Shown: positions 21,312 through 33,990, numbered from the stretch's first letter. The stretch: DNA of 64,000 bases from Simmondsia chinensis (GCA_018398585.1 JAGTTD010000022.1:12315501-12379500), one strand, 5' to 3'. Notes: generated by a model not told the origin, from the letters alone. Numbers and translations: made by a program.

Positions 21312-22750
21312 GATACTATTTATTATTATTTATTACTTGAAACAAATACTAACTCAAGCATCAGAGGGGTCCCCCGTGGTCAAAACCACAGGCCCTTCTA
21401 ACCATTTGCTATCTTGCAGGAAATACTAGGTTAGATGTGCAGCAACCGCCTTCTCCACCATAAAGAGCTTGAGCCCAGCTCTAATCCTCAAATAAAAGTC
21501 CGAAATAAAAACCTTGGGCTAATTTTGGTTTCAAGTCAGGTTGTGTTCGAGTTCAAATCATTTAAGTAGGGTTCGTTCAGGTCAATGGCGAGTCAGGTTG
21601 GCTCAAAATTGAGTATCGTGTTATTTTCGAGTCAAGCAAAAAACAGGTAAGGTTAGTTGCAGGTGAATCATTTTAACTTCGGATAAAATTATATACCACA
21701 AATTTTTGAATCAGGTCAGGTTGATTTAGAAATTTTTAGGTCTGGTTGAATTTACCACCTCTACTACTACTATTATAGGGGTAAAAAATTCTAGTGTACA
21801 AGTCATTTGGGAGAAGATTCAAATCAACAAAGGAGAACAAAATTAGACCCAGCGATGAAATTATCTTTGAAATAAAGAATAAACTGCAATATTTGTCGCA
21901 GAGGATCTCGGTGGCACTAGTCGTAATTAACCCATAAACGAGGTGCAAATTCAGCCTGGATAGTTCGGTAACAGCTACCAATGCGGCATCGCAGCGTTAC
22001 ATTCATATTTTGTAACAGTAATGCTCTGTATATACCACTTATTTATTCAAGGGTAATTTACTAAAGATTTAAGTATTATTATATTTTAATATTTATAACA
22101 AATTATTCTGTCTATTTAAAAAATAAATTATTCTAAAGTTTGAATATTTTATTGCCAAAATACCTTATATTTGAATATGGTAAATTTTTATAAGAATTTA
22201 ACCAAATTTATACAAAAATTTTCTATATAATATAAGATATATATATATGTATGTATGGATTTGTTATTTTTAGGAAAAAATTATTATTGCCATAAATGAT
22301 GTGACTTACCAGCAAAGAGAGCTACAAATTTACCTTAGAAACTATGATTTTGTCTAGGAATAATAATTTTGCTCTGATAATAACATTACCTAATATAAGC
22401 CATGTCATCAAAAATTCAGCGAATTCTGATAAAATATTCGTCGAATGTTGATGTAAATTACCTAAATATTGCCATATATTTTTTTTAGCAAAAAATAATC
22501 AAATTCTAATCAACACACTCATGTATTGTCGAAATCAAGTTCAATTTTATCATATTCCTATGGAAGTCTATTAAATTTTGACAAAGGGGTATGATTAATA
22601 AAATTCTAAAACTTTAGAATGACTAAGCGATAAAATATTTAGAACTCAAGTTAGTTTATTGTATATATTGAAATTTTAGGCTATCAAAGTTATAAATATT
22701 TAAACCTCAAATGCTTAAGTAATAATTTTTGTTTATTTAAGAGAAATGAT
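21312..22750. other. AT-rich intergenic stretch, no gene seen
   Basis: Contains a GGGTTCG/GTCAGGTT-rich piece ending in ACCACCTCTAC at about 21540-21770. This recalls the end of common plant hAT-type MITEs, but no partner end was found. The rest is AT-rich, including the AT-rich repeat theme at 22600-22740. Confidence 0.45.
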
Positions 22751-22756
22751 GATGGC

Positions 22757-23990
22757 AGAGCAATTTTTACTAATGTTAGGACATTTTGTCTCCCCCTATG
22801 TTTTCTTTCTCATTTTGCCCTTCTTTTAATTTTTATTCAAAATATTTTGTAAATCTAATTAGGAATTTATAATGTATTATTATTATTATATTTTTTTAAT
22901 TAAAATCATCTAAATTTTAGGTGCAATTTTAAAAAATTACCTATATTTTTTGGTTTTTTAATGTCACACTTTAACATTAATACCGTTTGTTTTTAATAAC
23001 TTTCTATTTTAAAAACTAATTTTTTAAATATAAAAATTATTTTTAAAAATATTTATAAATTTTTAGATGTTTGAAATATTTTTAAATTAGTTTTAATGTA
23101 AATTTGAATTTTAAACAAACTTATAAAAAGAGAAAACAAATTAAAAAATTCAAGTTTACCTTTAAAACATTGTAAAAAATATTTTAAACATCCAAAAATT
23201 TCCAAATATTTAAAAAATAATTTTTATATTTTGAAAAAAATACTTTTTTAGATGAAAAATCATCAAAACTATGGTGTTAACATTAATGTGTAACACTGAA
23301 AAGTTTTTAAAAATTTAGGTAAGACTTTAAAAAATAAAAAAATGTAAGTGATTTTTAAAACTGCACCTAAAATTTAAATTTTTTTAGTAAAAAAACTCTA
23401 ATAATAATATATCATAAGTTTCTATTTAAAAAAATATTTTGAATAAAAATTAAAAGAAGTGTAAATGAGAAAGAAAAGGTAGATGAGACAAAATTCCCCT
23501 AGGTTTTGAAAGTTCTTCAAAATTTAGATTTTGAAAGTTAATATTATGTATGACATTGAAAAGTTTATGTTTGAAAGTTTTTCAAAATTTTTTTATGTCA
23601 CACCTTAATGTTAAAGTCGTTGATATCTATTAATTTTTACTAATATGATTTTTGAAAAAAAAAAGAGAAAATAATTTAAAATTTTTGAATTTACAGTTAA
23701 AATAATTTTAAAATATTTAAAAAATGTTTTAAACATCTAAAAATTTGTAAATATTTAAAAAATATTTCTTTAAAAGGCAAATTATCAAAAATTAGCTGTG
23801 TGAATATTAAAGTGTGATATTAAAAATTAGAAAATATAGGTAATTTTAAGTAAAAAAAACCTAATAATAATACATTGTACAATACATGGGGAAAGACTAG
23901 TTTGATTTAAGAAAATTTTTTGAATAAAAATTAAAAGGGCAAAATAGAAAAGAAAATGTAGGACAAAGTGTGATATTAGTAGAAATTGCT
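22757..23990. repeat. Large AT-rich fold-back element with extra arm
   Basis: 22780-23145 is the approximate reverse complement of 23150-23510, so ~730 bp can fold into one long hairpin. The order ACATTTTGTCTCCCC, TTTTTATTCAAAATATTTT, TAGGTGCAATTTTAAAAA, ATGTCACACTTTAACATTAA appears reversed on the other side. A third, diverged arm follows at 23520-23990 and ends in inverted termini relative to 22757 (AGCAATTTTTACTAAT versus AGCAATTTCTACTAAT). It is a MITE-like palindromic element, possibly nested copies of one family. Confidence 0.7.
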
Positions 23991-24205
23991 TTGGCATTAT
24001 CACTTTCCTTTTTTTTTATGTATTTTGTTTATTTGATATAAATTTATTAGTTTATAAAAAATATTTTAAGATTATGTATTATAACTTAGTTATATCTTAA
24101 CATATAAATAAATTAGAAAATATTAATTTTCTAGGCAATAACATTTTATCGTATATTACATGTACAAATTATAGTAACATTTTATCTTATATGAAAGATA
24201 CAAAT

Positions 24206-24251
<46 letters not shown>
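24206..24251. repeat. (CA)n(TA)n microsatellite
   Basis: About 13 CA units followed by about 9 TA units. Confidence 0.95.
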
Positions 24252-24279
24252 AAGAATGATAAAAAAGCATCAAACTAAG

Positions 24280-24835
24280 CGATGCAGCCCGCCTCCTTTG
24301 ACGGATAGCATGGCGGCAAGGGTTGGTTGACAGCAAGAATGGTAAGCGGTTCAGCTATGGCGATACACAGCAGGAGATGGGTTGGCGGCATGGGTGGGAT
24401 GCGGTGAACTTTGAACGAGTTGAAGATAGAGTTTGACTAGTAGTGAAGTTAGAGTTTAACATTAATTAGGATGGCTTAGATTAGTTATTTATCTTTGTAT
24501 ATTTTAGTTTTTTATTTTAGTAGGATCACACGTATTAGTAGATGAAGAACATAGATGACGATCTTAACCGTTGATTTTAATGAGGGATTTAATTTAAAAT
24601 TTTAATTAGTTTGAGTCTAGTTAGGCTCCTCTATTTAAAGAGGGGGATAGTTAGGGTTTTAGGCATTCAATTTCTTAGATTATTTTTATAAGTTATTTGG
24701 TTCTTTCTATTCTCAAGTGTGAGAATTAGAGTTGAATTTATGTTTTCCCTTGCTTTTATTATTATTAATAAAATAGAAAAGGAATGCTGTTAAATCCTTC
24801 ACATTTCTCTAATTTCCACTTTATGCATTGCATCT
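24280..24835. mobile_element. 556-bp insertion of unknown class
   Basis: Flanked by CTAAG (24275-24279 and 24836-24840). The inverted counterpart of this locus near 44910-44920 lacks the block, which supports an insertion. The ends are CGATGCA...TGCATCT. It contains a TATA-like CTATTTAAAGAGG at about 24630. It may be a solo LTR with mutated end or a small TIR element. Confidence 0.5.
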
Positions 24836-25039
24836 CTAAGTATATATGCATTTTTTTAGCATTGAACTTGTTATGTTAAAAAGAAAGAAATTGTACTAGT
24901 ATTAATAAATTTTTTGAGTACCGAATTAAGAAAAAAACTAATTTTTTTAGGCACCAAAGATGGAGAGTGAGCCCCACTCACTATGAAGTTAATTTTAATC
25001 TAAAAAAAGTACAATAAAACACCAAACTATATATGTGTG

Positions 25040-25048
25040 AATTTTTTT
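25040..25048. repeat. Left target-site duplication of 18-kb MULE
   Basis: AATTTTTTT, identical to 43209-43217; 9 bp is the hallmark length of Mutator insertion. Confidence 0.85.
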
Positions 25049-28000
25049 GGGAAATCGTACGGATTGAACCCCCCAGCCCCCCCTTAATGTTTTTTAGACC
25101 CCTTTAACCATAAATAGACTCTTTTGGACAAAAATACCCTCCACCTCACCCCCCCCATCCGTCCCCCCTCTCTCTCTCTCTCTTTCTCTCTCCTCATTTA
25201 ATGCAAGGCAGGCAAAAGTACACTCTTTTGGCCTTTCACTCTCCTTTTCTTCATTTTTTTTTCCTTTTGAATTTTTTTTTGTCCAAAAAAAAATGTAATT
25301 TCCAAATTTGTCATTTCTTCTTCTTCCCTCCCAGACCCTGTTTAGGCGTGCTTGAAGTAATTAATAAAATCATACACTGGGTATGATTCCTTTTAATGGT
25401 GTAAAATGAGCTTATTCAGGTGTATCACAAGAAATTAGTGGTAAAAGACTTATCATACACAATGTATGATAGGTTATAATGGCATAAAATCAACTTTTGC
25501 TTTTTGTTTCAAGTAATTAGACGTACAGTTGGATGAAATCGAATCATACACTGGGTATGATGCGTTTTAATGGTGTAAAATGACACTTATTCAGGTGTAT
25601 TCCAAGCAATTAGTTGTAAATGACTTGTCATACACAATGTATGATAGGTTATAATGGCATAAAATCAACTTTTGCTGTTTTTTTCAACTAATTACTATTA
25701 CAGTGGGCTGAAATCGAATCATACAATGGGGTATGATGAGTTAAAATGGCGTAAAAATGAACTTATTCAGGTGTAGTTCAAGCAATTAGTGGTAAATGCC
25801 TTGTCATACACAATGTATGATAGGTTATAATGGCAAAAAATCAAATTTTGCTTTTTTTTCAAGGAATTACTGTTACAGTGGGCTGAAATCTAATCATACA
25901 ATGGGTATGATACTCTGAAATGGTCTAAAATGAACCTTTGCAGGTTTTATTAAAACAATTAGTGGTAAATGACTTATCATACACAATGTATGATAGGTTA
26001 TAATCGCATGAAATCAACTGTTGCTGTTTTTTTTTAAAGTAATTAGACGTACAGTGGGATGAAACCGAATCATACACTAGGTATGATGCGTTTTAATGGT
26101 GTAAAATGAACTTATTCAGGTGTATTACAAGAAATTAGTGGTAAATGACTTGTCATACACAAGGTATGATAGGTTATAATGGCACAAAATCAACTTTTGC
26201 TGTTTTTTTTCAACTAATTACTGTTACAGTGGGATGAAATCGAATCATACAATGGGTATGATACATTTTAATGGTGTAAAATGAACTTATTCAGGTTCTT
26301 TTCAAGCAATTAGTTGTAAATGACTTATCATACACAATGTAGGATAGGTTATAATGTCAAAAAAATCAACTTTTACTGGTTTTTACTTCTAATTACTGTT
26401 ACAGAGGGCTGAATCGAATCATACAATGGGTATGATATGTTTTAATGGTGTAAAAATGAACTTATTCAGGTTTATTTCAAGCAATTAGTTGTAAATCACT
26501 TATCATACACAAATTATTATAGGTGTTAATGGCATAAAATTAACCTTTGCTGTTTTTTTCAAGTAATTAGGGGTAAGTGGTCTGAAATCGTATCATACAC
26601 TGGGTATGATTCGTTTTAATGGTTTAAAATAAACTTATTCAGGTTTATTATAAGAAATTAGTGGTAAATGACTTGTCATACACAAATGTATGATAGGTTT
26701 AATGGCATAAAATCAACTTTTACTGGTTTTTTCAACTATTTACTGTTACAGTGGGATGAAATCGAATCATGCACTGGGTATGATGCGTTTTAATGGTGTA
26801 AAATGAACTTATTCGGGTTCATTTCAAGGAATTAGTTGTAAATGACTTCTCATACACAATGTATGATACGTTTATAATGTCAACAAATCAACTTTTACTG
26901 GTTTTTACTTCTAATTACTGTTACAGAGGGCTGAATCGAATCATACAATGGGTTATGATGTGTTTTAATGGTGTAAAATGAACTTATTCAGGTTTATTTC
27001 AAGCAATTAGTTGTAAATCACTTATCATACACAAATTATTATGGGTGTTAATGGCATAAAATTAACCTTTGCTGTTTTTTTTCAAGTAATTAGGGGTAAG
27101 TGGTCTGAAATCGTATCATACACTGGGTATGATTCGTTTTAATGGTTTTAAAAATTAGCTTATTCAGGCGTATTACAAGAAATTAGTGGTAAATGACTTG
27201 TAATACACAACGTATGATAGGTTTAATGGCATAAAATCAACTTTTACTGGTTTTTTTTTCAACTATTTACTGTTACAGTGGGATGAAATCGAATCATGCA
27301 CTGGGTATGATGCGTTTTTAATGGTGTAAAATGAACTTATTCAGGTTTATTTTAAGGAATTAGTTGTAAATGACTTCTCATACACAATGTATGATACGTT
27401 ATAATGGCAAAAAATCAACTTTTGCTGTTTTTTTCAAGTAATTAGGGGTAAGTGGTCTGAAATTGAATCATACACTGGGTTATGATTCGTTTTAATGGTT
27501 TGAAATGAGCTTATTAAGGTTTAGTTCTAAACAATTAGTGGTAAATGACGTATCATACCCAATGTATGATATGTTGTAATGGCATAAAATCAACTTTTGC
27601 TGTTGTTTTTCAAGTAATTAGGGGTACAGTGGTCTGGAATCGAATCATAAACTGGGTATGATGCTTTATAGTGGTGTAAAGTGACCTTATTCAGGTATAT
27701 TAGAAGTAAGTAGCGGTAAAGAGCTTGTCATACATAATGTATGATAGGTTTTATTGGCATAAAATCAACTTTTGCTGTTTTTTTTCAAGTTATTAGGGGG
27801 TACAGGGGTCTGAAATCTAATCATACACTGGGTATGATTCGTTTTTAATGGTGTAAAATGAGCTTATACAGGTGTATTACAAGAAATTAATGGTAAATGA
27901 CTTGTCATACACAATATATGATAGGTTTAATGGCATAAAATCAACTTTTACTGGTTTTTTCAACTAATTACTGTTACAGTGGGATGAAATCGAATCATAC

Positions 28001-28420
28001 AATGGGTATGATACGTTTTTAATGGTGTAAAAGGAACTTATTCAGGTTTTTTTCAAGTAATTAGTTGTAAATGACTTATCATACACAATGTATGATAGGT
28101 TATAATAGCAAAAAATTAACTTTTGCTGTTTTTTTCAAGTAATTAGGGGTACAGTGGTCTGAAATCGAATCTATATACGTGTAGTTCAAGTTTTATTGGT
28201 GTATGATGCACTTCATACACGGTATATGATGGGTTATATTTGTGTAAAATCAACGTGTATTTGTGTATTTTAGTAATGTGTATTTAGAAAAAAAATAATA
28301 CATTTTGAGTATATCCGTACAATTTCCCTTCAAAAAGGCCCTCCCATTCACCCCCCCCCCCCCCCCAACCCGTCCCCTTTCTCTCTCCTCATTTAATGCG
28401 CAGCCGATTACTGTACTTTA
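25049..28420 (+). repeat. Left terminal inverted repeat arm
   Basis: Outer 300 bp: C-rich and CT-rich (CT)n, CTCATTTAATGCAAGGCAGG, then ACCCTGTTTAGGCGTGC. From about 25366 to 28200 there are ~16 tandem units of ~175 bp. At 28315-28328 CCGTACAATTTCCC closes this part, followed by a CCCTCCCATTCACCC segment that also matches the right arm. The whole arm is the reverse complement of 39715-43208. Confidence 0.88.
25366..28200 (+). repeat. Subterminal ~175-bp tandem array with palindromes, left
   Basis: Each unit contains ATCATACACTGGGTATGAT, then GCGTTTTAATGGTGTAAAAT, a variable AATTAGTTGTAAATGACTT, the second near-palindrome TCATACACAATGTATGA, then TTATAATGGCATAAAATCAA and a T-rich spacer ending in TTACTGTTACAGTGG. 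About 16 units give ~32 palindromic sites. In other Mutator elements the transposase binds near the TIR ends; a binding role here is inferred only. Confidence 0.85.
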
Positions 28421-28479
28421 GCCTCTCTCCACTCCATTTTCTCTCTCTTCATTTAATGCAAAAGTACATATTTTTACTT

Positions 28480-28755
28480 TATGTCATGTAACTTGCTTAT
28501 CACTCTATTCCTCCCTTCTTCTCATTTCCCGCCTATTTACTCACCTCTTATTCATGGTATTTGTTACTTTTCTCTTAATCTGAATTCCCCAAGTCCATTT
28601 TTCTCTCATTTTTCTCTCAATCTGCTACATTGGGCCCTCGGAAGAAGAAGAAGAAGAAGCCATTTTAAGATCGTGTTTGAAGCTTCGTGGCATTGCTGTA
28701 GGTTCAACGTTGAGTCCTTACACACATTTCATGGTTTTCAGATCAGATACTGAAG
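28480..28755 (+). other. Putative 5' leader exon of transposase gene
   Basis: CT-rich sequence after the TIR ends at a good donor, GAAG|GTAACATG (28755/28756). A 1.2-kb intron to the acceptor CCATAG at 29955 would put the transposase ATG three bases into the next exon. No TATA box is certain. Confidence 0.5.
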
Positions 28756-28879
28756 GTAACATGACCATTTGCTGACATTGTCGTTAACGTATCCTTGTCC
28801 TATGAGATCGGTGTGTTACAAGTCGTTTATTGTTTATGATTGGTTTAAATGATGTATTATAACTTTCTTTTGGTGTGTT

Positions 28880-29830
28880 TGAACTCATTAGTGGTGTATG
28901 ATTAGTCATACATCGTGTATGATAGGTTTTAATGGTGTGAAATCAACTTGTTTAGGTGTGCTTCATGTAAATAGTGCTGTATGATCTATCATACACCGTG
29001 TATGATAGGTTTGAATGGTGTGAAATCAATTTGTGTTTGTGTATGTTAAGTAATTAATGGTGTATAATCAGTCATACACTGTGTAGGATTGGGTTTAATG
29101 GTGTATAAACCAACCTGTGTATGTGTATGTTAAGTAATTAATGGTGTATAATCAGTCATACACTGTGTAGAATTGGGTTTAATGGTGTATAACCAACTTG
29201 TGCAGACGTTTTTTAAGTAATTAGTGGTTTATGGAGCAACCATACACTGTGTATGATTGGGTTTAATGGCGTTATAACCAACCTGTGTATGTGTATGTTA
29301 AGTGTATAATCAGTCATACACTGTGTATGATTGGATTTAATGGCCTATAACCAACCTGTGTATGTGTATGTTAAGTAATTAATGGTGTATAATCAGTCAT
29401 ACACTGTGTAGGATTGGGTTTAATGGTGTATAACCAACTTGTGTATGTGTATGTTAAGTAATTAATGGTGTATAATCAGTCATACACTGTGTAGGATTGG
29501 GTTTAATGGTGTATAACCAACCTGTGTTTGTGTATGTTAAGTAATTAATGGTGAATAATCCATCATACACTGTGTATGAGAGCTTCAAAGGGTGTATGAT
29601 GAACTTATTTTGGTGTCTTTCAAGTACAGAATGGTGTATGGCTTACCATACACCGTGTATGATAGGTTTGATTGGTCTAGGATGAACCTGTTTTGGTGTC
29701 TTTCGTGTATAGAATGTGGTATCCTTAACCATAGACCGTGTATGATTGCTTTAAAAGGTGTGTGATGAACTTGTTTATGACTGTAACGCAAATCATACAC
29801 CATGTATTATTTCTTAAAGTAGTGTTATTT
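28880..29830 (+). repeat. ~60-bp palindromic repeats in leader intron
   Basis: At least 12 units of the form AATGGTGTATAATCAGTCATACACTG-TGTA separated by TTAAGTAATT. They share the CATACAC...GTGTATG theme with the terminal arrays but with a different period. Confidence 0.8.
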
Positions 29831-29957
29831 GTGTATTATGGTTTTTAAACCAATCATGCACCGTTTTTAGTGGTTTCAATGCTGTACTTTCATTCCACCC
29901 TAGTGTGTTTCATGTCAATTTTGCTTTGATATCATGTTTTTTTTCTTGTCCATAGTA

Positions 29958-32645
29958 ATGGGTGATGCTGCTATTGCATGCGTTCTGTACGGTGGCTACT
30001 TTAGGGAGAGGGCAAAGTACGCTGGTGAAAAATTGGCTTATATTTTTGTGGATGAGAAAACTGACTTCGCTGGTTTGCAAAGGACTGTGGTGGAGGTGAT
30101 TGGTGCTCAGTTGGATGCGGGTTCAAAGATGCATTTTCAATCTTTCACCGCTGTTCCGGCCGTGCCCTTGTACGATGTCGTTGACGATAGGTCCGTTATG
30201 TTTTGGAAGGCACTAGCCAAAGAAGATAGGGCGAAGCATCCTTTGATCGTAACTGTAGAGTCATCCGGTGACAGGAATCCTAGCTTCCATTGGCAACGAA
30301 CTCCCTTTCAAACAATTCCCGATGGTGACGAGAATAGTGGCCGTTCGCACCCTGAGGTTCCCGAGACTTCTGGTGGATGTATGGATGCGGGGATGGAAGA
30401 AGCAGCCCGTGCAGATGCATCTGATGTAGATTTGAACATGCCTACAGTGACAGTTGAGGCAACAGCAACAGGTGGAGATTGGGAAAATTCCAATCAAAGT
30501 GCATGGGATAATTTGGACAATATCAATTTATCCCAGGTGCAACCGACTGTACCTGATGCCTCACCTCCAGAGGGGCACACTTATGAGCATCGTAATATTT
30601 CCCGTAAAGACCCTCTGATTGTCGAACCTGAATTGGAACGGAATGCGGAACCCAGCGGTCAACCGAATGTCCACCCTGACATCCAAGCTGCTGGTGATCC
30701 TCGTTCTGATGATGAGGCTGGCTCCGGTGATGAGAGGAGCCGGATCAACGAGGTATATGCGCAGGGCCGAATGGTTGAGGATATTGAAGTCGATCAAATA
30801 TTTACGACGAAGAGGGACTTGTTGACTAACCTGGCAGTGATTGCGCTTAGGGAAAAATTTGAATTCAGGAGCTACAAGTCGAACAAATCCTTAACGGTTG
30901 TCCGCTGCGCACAAGAGGGCTGCACATGGAGGGTTCGGGCTACGTGTGTAGCAGATGGTGGCTGCTGGATGGTTACAAAAGTAGAAAAGAACCACAACCA
31001 CCCTAGCGATCTCACCACTGTTAGACCACAGGCAGGCAACCAGTTGGGTCGTCGGGGAGTGCGTCCGCAAGAAACTTGTGAACCCCGGGAGAGTGTTCAA
31101 GCCACGGGATGTCATAGATGACATCCGAAGTTGCTACGGTGTCGATATCAGCTACAGTGTTGCTTGGAGGGCGAGAGAGTTTGCATACGACAATGTTAGA
31201 TTGGGTACGGCCGAAGAGTCCTATGCATTCTTGCCTGCCTATCTGCAAGTCCTCAAACAGACTGACCCCGGTGCCACATTTTATTTACAGACAGATGATG
31301 AAAGTAGGTTTCAGTACCTCTTCATTGCGTTTGGTGCTTCATTTAATGGGTACCGGTTTTGCCGGCCGGTTGTGAGCATTGACGCAACACATCTGAAGGG
31401 AAAGTACCGGGGTGTTTTGTTCATGGCCGATTGCCACGATGCCAACCAGCAAATTTTCCTGATTGCTATCGGCATCGGTGATTCAGAGAATGATGCATCG
31501 TGGCATTGGTTCCTTATTAGGTTGAAGGAAGTAACTGGGGAGCCTGCTGGCCATGTCATTGTATCCGATAGACACCGAAGCATCCAACGCGCGGTGGAAG
31601 AACTTTTCCCTGTCACATTTCACGGGCTCTGCATGTACCACTTGCTGAACAACTTGAAGGCCAAATTCAAGAGCAACAGGAAGCATTTGGATCAGTACTA
31701 CTACAAAGCAGCCAAAGCATACAACATTCAAGAATTCCATAGTTTGTTTTTCAGTTTATGTTGTGCTGTACCCGGGGCTAAAGATTACTTGGAAGATGTG
31801 GGACTGGACAAGTGGACTCGTTCCCACTCCCCTTGTCGTCGGTACAACATAATGACGAGAAAACATTTTGGAATCCATGAATGCTGTATTAGTCAAGGTA
31901 CGTGGCTATCCAATTACAGCCCTTGTTGATGAGTGTAGGCTACTGTTGCAGAGGTGGTTTCACGAAAGAAGAGCCAAGGCTGAAGCTTGCAGCAGTACAA
32001 TGTCCCCCGACGTCGAAAAAAAAATTATAAGACAGATTCAAGTTAGCAAGAACGATGACGGTAAGCTCCGTACATATTGTCTTATTTTCTCATATTTTTG
32101 TATTTTGCATGCACCTTGGTTGTTTGACGCGTTTGTCTATTATTGTGGTAATGCAGATATTGCGAGCTGATGATCATACGTTCGACGTCATCGATGGGGA
32201 GAAAAACTTTGTAATAGATATGTCGCTCTGGACATGTACCTGCCGCAAGTTTCAGCTTGAGCAGCTTCCATGTGAGCATGCGTTAGCAGTGGTACAGCAC
32301 AGTCCTTATGCTCTGTACGACTTGTGCTCGCCGTACTACAGTAGAGAATATTGGTACGAGTCGTATAGAGGTGTCGTCTACCCGATGCCACACATAAGTG
32401 ACTGGCGTATCCCTCGTGATGTAGCTGACATGAATCTTCTTCCACCCGACGTCAGAACCTCTTCTGGGAGGAGGCGGAAGAGGAGGATTCCGTCTGTCGG
32501 TGAGGAGCGTGTTCATCAAAGGTGCAGTCGGTGCAAGGAACACGGGCATAACCGATCCACGTGCAAGAATCCAATTGCTCTGCATCCTAATGGCGAATGC
32601 ACCTCATCCAACTCTGGCCGTCCATCTCAAGTCCCTCCAAATTAA
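29958..32645 (+). pseudogene. mudrA-type Mutator transposase gene with frameshifts
   Basis: Catalyses cut-and-paste DNA transposition in the family. Start ATG 29958 is chosen because an intron acceptor (CCATAG) ends at 29955. Order of parts: PB1-like N-terminal domain (residues ~5-95, CVLYGGYFRERAKYAG); acidic Pro/Ser linker (~95-255); Mutator zinc DNA-binding domain (~265-345: Cys at CAQEGCTW, ending KNHNH); MULE transposase core (31330-31650: SIDATHLKGKYRG with the first Asp, VSDRHRSIQ with the second, CMYHLLNNL); SWIM zinc finger (32225-32290: CTCRKFQLEQLPCEHAL); and a CCHC knuckle (RCSRCKEHGHNRSTCKNP). An intron with GT-AG ends is visible at 32061-32156. Breaks: a duplicated GGCA (31031-31038) shifts frame, one extra base lies near 31861-31873, and the phase across the small intron is off by one. 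It is inactive as read. Confidence 0.88.
31031..31038 (+). other. 4-bp duplication (GGCAGGCA) causing transposase frameshift
   Basis: Upstream, the frame reads HNHPSDLTTVRPQA. The expected continuation ATSWVVGECVRKKL is found in the other frame immediately after the second GGCA. Removing one GGCA would join the two frames, so a slippage-type duplication is the likely lesion. Confidence 0.75.
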
Positions 32646-32971
32646 CTTATAGTCTTCAAATGTATAAATTTTACTTGTGACATACCTATATAATTTCGTT
32701 TTACCATAGGATTTACATTGTACATTACCATAGGATTTACGTTGTATCCAGTGTACTGAAAATTGTCGGAAGGTTGTGATGTGTACGTAATAGGGTAATG
32801 AAAAATGTGTATATTTCCATACTGTTGTATATTCCTATAATGAAAGCTGTCAATGAATTGATTTGAAGTTGGTCCCAATTGTGTGTTCTAAGTGGTTGAT
32901 GTGTTTTTAAGTGTGTTACGATGTATGTCGACATGCGTGGATGGTGTATCGCCACACGTATCAGCATCAAA
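32646..32971. other. 3' flank of transposase gene
   Basis: AT-rich, with a small direct duplication TTACCATAGGATTTAC at 32700-32745. No further exon is seen. Confidence 0.5.
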
Positions 32972-33990
32972 GGTAAGTCATACACCACTAAGTAGTTGAA
33001 ACACACTTGTAGAAGTTGATTTCACACCATTAAGACTTGTCATACACTAAGTATGGTAAGTCATACACCACTAGGTAGTTGAAACACACTTGTACAAGTT
33101 GATTTCACACCATCAAGACTCATCATACACTAAGCATGGTAAGTCATACACAACTAAGTTGTTGAAACACACTTGTACTAGTTGATTTCACACCATTAAG
33201 GCTTGTCGTACACTAAGTATGGTAAGTCATACACCACTAAGTAGTTGAAACACACTTGTACAAGTTGATTTCACACCATCAAGACTCATCATACACTAAG
33301 TATGGTAAGTCATACACCACTAAGTAGTTGAAACACACTTGTACAAGTTGATTTCACACCATCAAGACTCATCATACACTAAGTATGGTAAGTCATACAC
33401 CACTAAGTAGTTGAAACACACTTGTACAAGTTGATTTCACACCATCAAGACTCATCATACACTAAGTATGGTAAGTCATACACCACTAAGTAGTTGAAAC
33501 ACACTTGTACAAGTTGATTTCACACCATCAAGACTCATCATACACTAAGTATGGTAAGTCATACACCATTAAGTAGTTGAAACACACTTGTAGAAGTTGA
33601 TTTCACACCATTAAGGCTTGTCATACACTAAGTATGGTAAGTCATACACCACTAAGTAGTTGAAACACACATGTAGAAGTTGATTTCACACCATTAAGGC
33701 TTGTCATACACTAAGTATGGTAAGTCATACACCACTAAGTAGTTGAAACACACATGTACAAGTTGATTTCACACCATTAAGGCTTGTCATACACTAAGTA
33801 TGGTAAGTCATACACCACTAAGTAGTTGAAACACACATGTACAAGTTGATTTCACACCATTAAGGCTTGTCATACACTAAGTATGGTAAGTCATACACCA
33901 CTAAGTAGTTGAAACACACTTGTACAAGTTGATTTCACACCATTAAGACTCATCATACACTATGTATGGTAAGCAAAACACTACTAAGTA
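32972..33990. repeat. 83-bp tandem array, 13 units
   Basis: Unit starts GGTAAGTCATACACCACTAA at 32972, 33055, 33138, 33221, 33304, 33387, 33470, 33553, 33636, 33719, 33802, 33885 and 33968. Units are nearly identical (one to a few changes), so the array is young or homogenised. It lies between the 3' ends of the two converging genes and shares the CATACAC palindrome theme. Confidence 0.92.

Larger units (their letters stand above)
24241..25048. repeat. Left arm of older inverted-repeat element, interrupted
   Basis: 24250-24279 plus 24841-25048, continuing at 43218-43330, matches the reverse complement of 44540-44945 (shared words AAAGAATGATAAAAAA, ATATTAATAAATTTTTT, AAACTAATTTTTTTAG, AAAAGTAAAAGAAAAAAG). 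The arm was split by the 24280-24835 insertion and by the 18-kb Mutator-like element. Confidence 0.7.

Noticed and set aside
29934..29957. Upstream ATG at 29934 as transposase start
   Set aside because: It lies before the splice acceptor CCATAG, and the extra residues (FFFLSIV) are the translated pyrimidine tract.
32972..33990. A CRISPR-like array (regular repeats)
   Set aside because: Units are continuous 83-bp repeats without unique spacers, in a eukaryotic transposon.
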